Below, piece by piece: positions 24,981 through 25,799 of a DNA stretch of 25,799 nucleotides. Position 1 is the first letter of the stretch. Every line of letters starts with the position of its first letter. The DNA is taken from positions 1-25,799 of the forward strand of contig CAKTKC010000027.1 of assembly GCA_934569225.1 (NCBI GenBank), read 5' to 3'. The position numbers were made by a program, and so were the translations under genes. Source of the DNA: an uncultured Oscillospiraceae bacterium. GTDB taxonomy: Bacteria; Bacillota; Clostridia; Oscillospirales; Oscillospiraceae. The notes beneath the pieces are model-generated. The model was not told where the DNA came from. It saw nothing but the letters and a program-made list of their open reading frames with translations, and ran no database searches.

Positions 24981-25796
24981 TTAAAGAATCGTTACATATC
25001 TCGTCAGATTTTTCTTCATTCTTTCGGCGGCAGCCACGGCCTGTTCCAGAAAATCCCCACCGTCGGACTGCGCCTGCTTCCATGCGCAGGTGATGGTCTC
25101 CCCTGCGCACACCACCGCGCCGTGCCCCAGCCTGTCAAAGGCGTAAGAGCAGTTCTTGGCATTGGCGCTGGGGGAATCGTAGCCGTCCACCAGGAAAAAC
25201 ACCCGGGGATACTTGCCGCGAAGACTGTGGAGGCTTTCGGCGGAGCTGGCCGCCGTCAGAGCGCCGATTCGGGAATAGCCCAGCCTTCCCACCGCCTCCG
25301 GCGCGAACCGGTTTATCAAGTCCACAGCCACCGTATGCACCAGCCGGGAGCCGCAGAGCAAGTCCTGCAATTCCGGAGCGGATTTATTTCCGGTGCGCGC
25401 TGCCACGAACAAGTCCTTCTTCCCCTCTCGGCACCCGGGCAGGAAGGGCTTGATGATATCGCTGCCCAAGTATCCGGAAACAACCAACCCGTCACAGGGA
25501 TAGTCGGTTTCCCCGCCGAAAAACGCTTCCGCCGTTATCTGGGCGGCGGTCGGGCTGAGCAGTTCCGGCGCATCCAGCACAGTGTAATAGCCCATGTTCC
25601 GGGCGGTGTTCAGCGTCTGCGCCAGCTCTTGCAAGCCATCGCCGCCCAGAAGGGCAAACACGCCGAAGCTCAGCCGAACTGCCGGGACGATCCCCTTCAG
25701 TCCGCCGAGCAAATCTCGGCAAAATTCACCGTACCCTTTAGCGTCGTGAGCATACCGGGGCGGCAAGTCGGTCAGCGGCAGCATCAGCTCCACCAC
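24981..25796 (-). CDS. Degenerate orotidine-5'-phosphate decarboxylase-like protein, possibly truncated by the window edge
   Basis: A protein of at least 271 residues that aligns by eye with long-form (type 2) PyrF. Shared landmarks are IVPAVRLSFGVFALLGGDGL, a GYYTVLDA strand, SDIIKPFL, GKKDLFVAARTGNKSAPE and FFLVDGYDSPSANAK. Key catalytic residues are missing: after Asp75 the usual AKRGD stretch is replaced by APELLSP, and the phosphate-binding SSRGI segment near the C-terminus reads AGETI. It is therefore unlikely to decarboxylate OMP and may be a pseudoenzyme or have another ligand. The frame is intact and has no internal stop. The first visible start is a GTG 3 bp from the window edge; the true start probably lies outside. 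Confidence 0.65.
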   Translation of the reverse strand: MVELMLPLTDLPPRYAHDAKGYGEFCRDLLGGLKGIVPAVRLSFGVFALLGGDGLQELAQTLNTARNMGYYTVLDAPELLSPTAAQITAEAFFGGETDYPCDGLVVSGYLGSDIIKPFLPGCREGKKDLFVAARTGNKSAPELQDLLCGSRLVHTVAVDLINRFAPEAVGRLGYSRIGALTAASSAESLHSLRGKYPRVFFLVDGYDSPSANAKNCSYAFDRLGHGAVVCAGETITCAWKQAQSDGGDFLEQAVAAAERMKKNLTRYVTIL

Positions 25797-25799
25797 GGA

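Noticed and set aside
1..25799. tRNA, rRNA, CRISPR arrays, known riboswitches, integrase or transposase genes
   Set aside because: Looked for on both strands by eye; no cloverleaf with tRNA signature bases, no evenly spaced direct repeats and no recombinase motifs were found.

Overview
The window looks like chromosomal DNA of a GC-rich Clostridia member, most likely an Oscillospirales/Ruminococcaceae-type gut anaerobe. The basis is the Firmicutes gene neighbourhoods (murB-whiA-dnaE and DUF1385-prmC-recA-recX-rimO-pgsA), consensus sigma-A promoters, strong AGGAGG ribosome binding sites, a DUF4317 protein, LCP and NimA-like proteins and a stand-alone multi-cluster ferredoxin. The taxonomic placement is inference; no rRNA or tRNA gene is present to anchor it. 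No CRISPR array, prophage or complete insertion sequence is visible.

Layout, left to right. (1) 23-3224, plus strand: a type I pullulanase fused to a C-terminal MutT-like NUDIX domain, then a 177-bp structured repeat, then a cytidylate-kinase-like gene with a perfect TTGACA-N17-TATAAT promoter. (2) 3274-7487, minus strand: a DUF4317 gene, then an ECF sigma factor translationally coupled to an 821-residue membrane-anchored, anti-sigma-like protein whose outside part carries three roughly 163-residue modules with Asp-rich DxDxDG loops. (3) 7606-16532, minus strand: a long close-packed run reading lipoprotein, response regulator, histidine kinase, DUF1385, prmC, recA, recX, rimO, pgsA, ending in a perfect 32-bp palindromic terminator. 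(4) 16587-22069, minus strand: murB, a second copy of the structured repeat, whiA, dnaE. (5) 22216-23924, minus strand: an LCP cell-wall ligase gene and a four-cluster ferredoxin, each with its own promoter and terminator. (6) 24193-24477, plus strand: a small Thr/Pro-rich lipoprotein. (7) 24507 to the right edge, minus strand: a NimA/pyridoxamine-oxidase-like flavoprotein preceded by a degenerate orotidine-5'-phosphate-decarboxylase-like gene that runs to the window edge.

Functionally, most of the window is housekeeping: replication (DnaE), recombination (RecA/RecX), translation modification (PrmC, RimO), phospholipid synthesis (PgsA) and wall building (MurB, LCP, WhiA). Two envelope-sensing systems are embedded in it, sigma/anti-sigma-like and lipoprotein/two-component, and both carry extracytoplasmic DxDxDG-loop modules. 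The less ordinary items are the two near-identical multi-hairpin repeats (2325-2501 and 20968-21143), the pullulanase-NUDIX fusion, the triple-module anti-sigma-like protein, and the PyrF-like protein lacking its catalytic residues.
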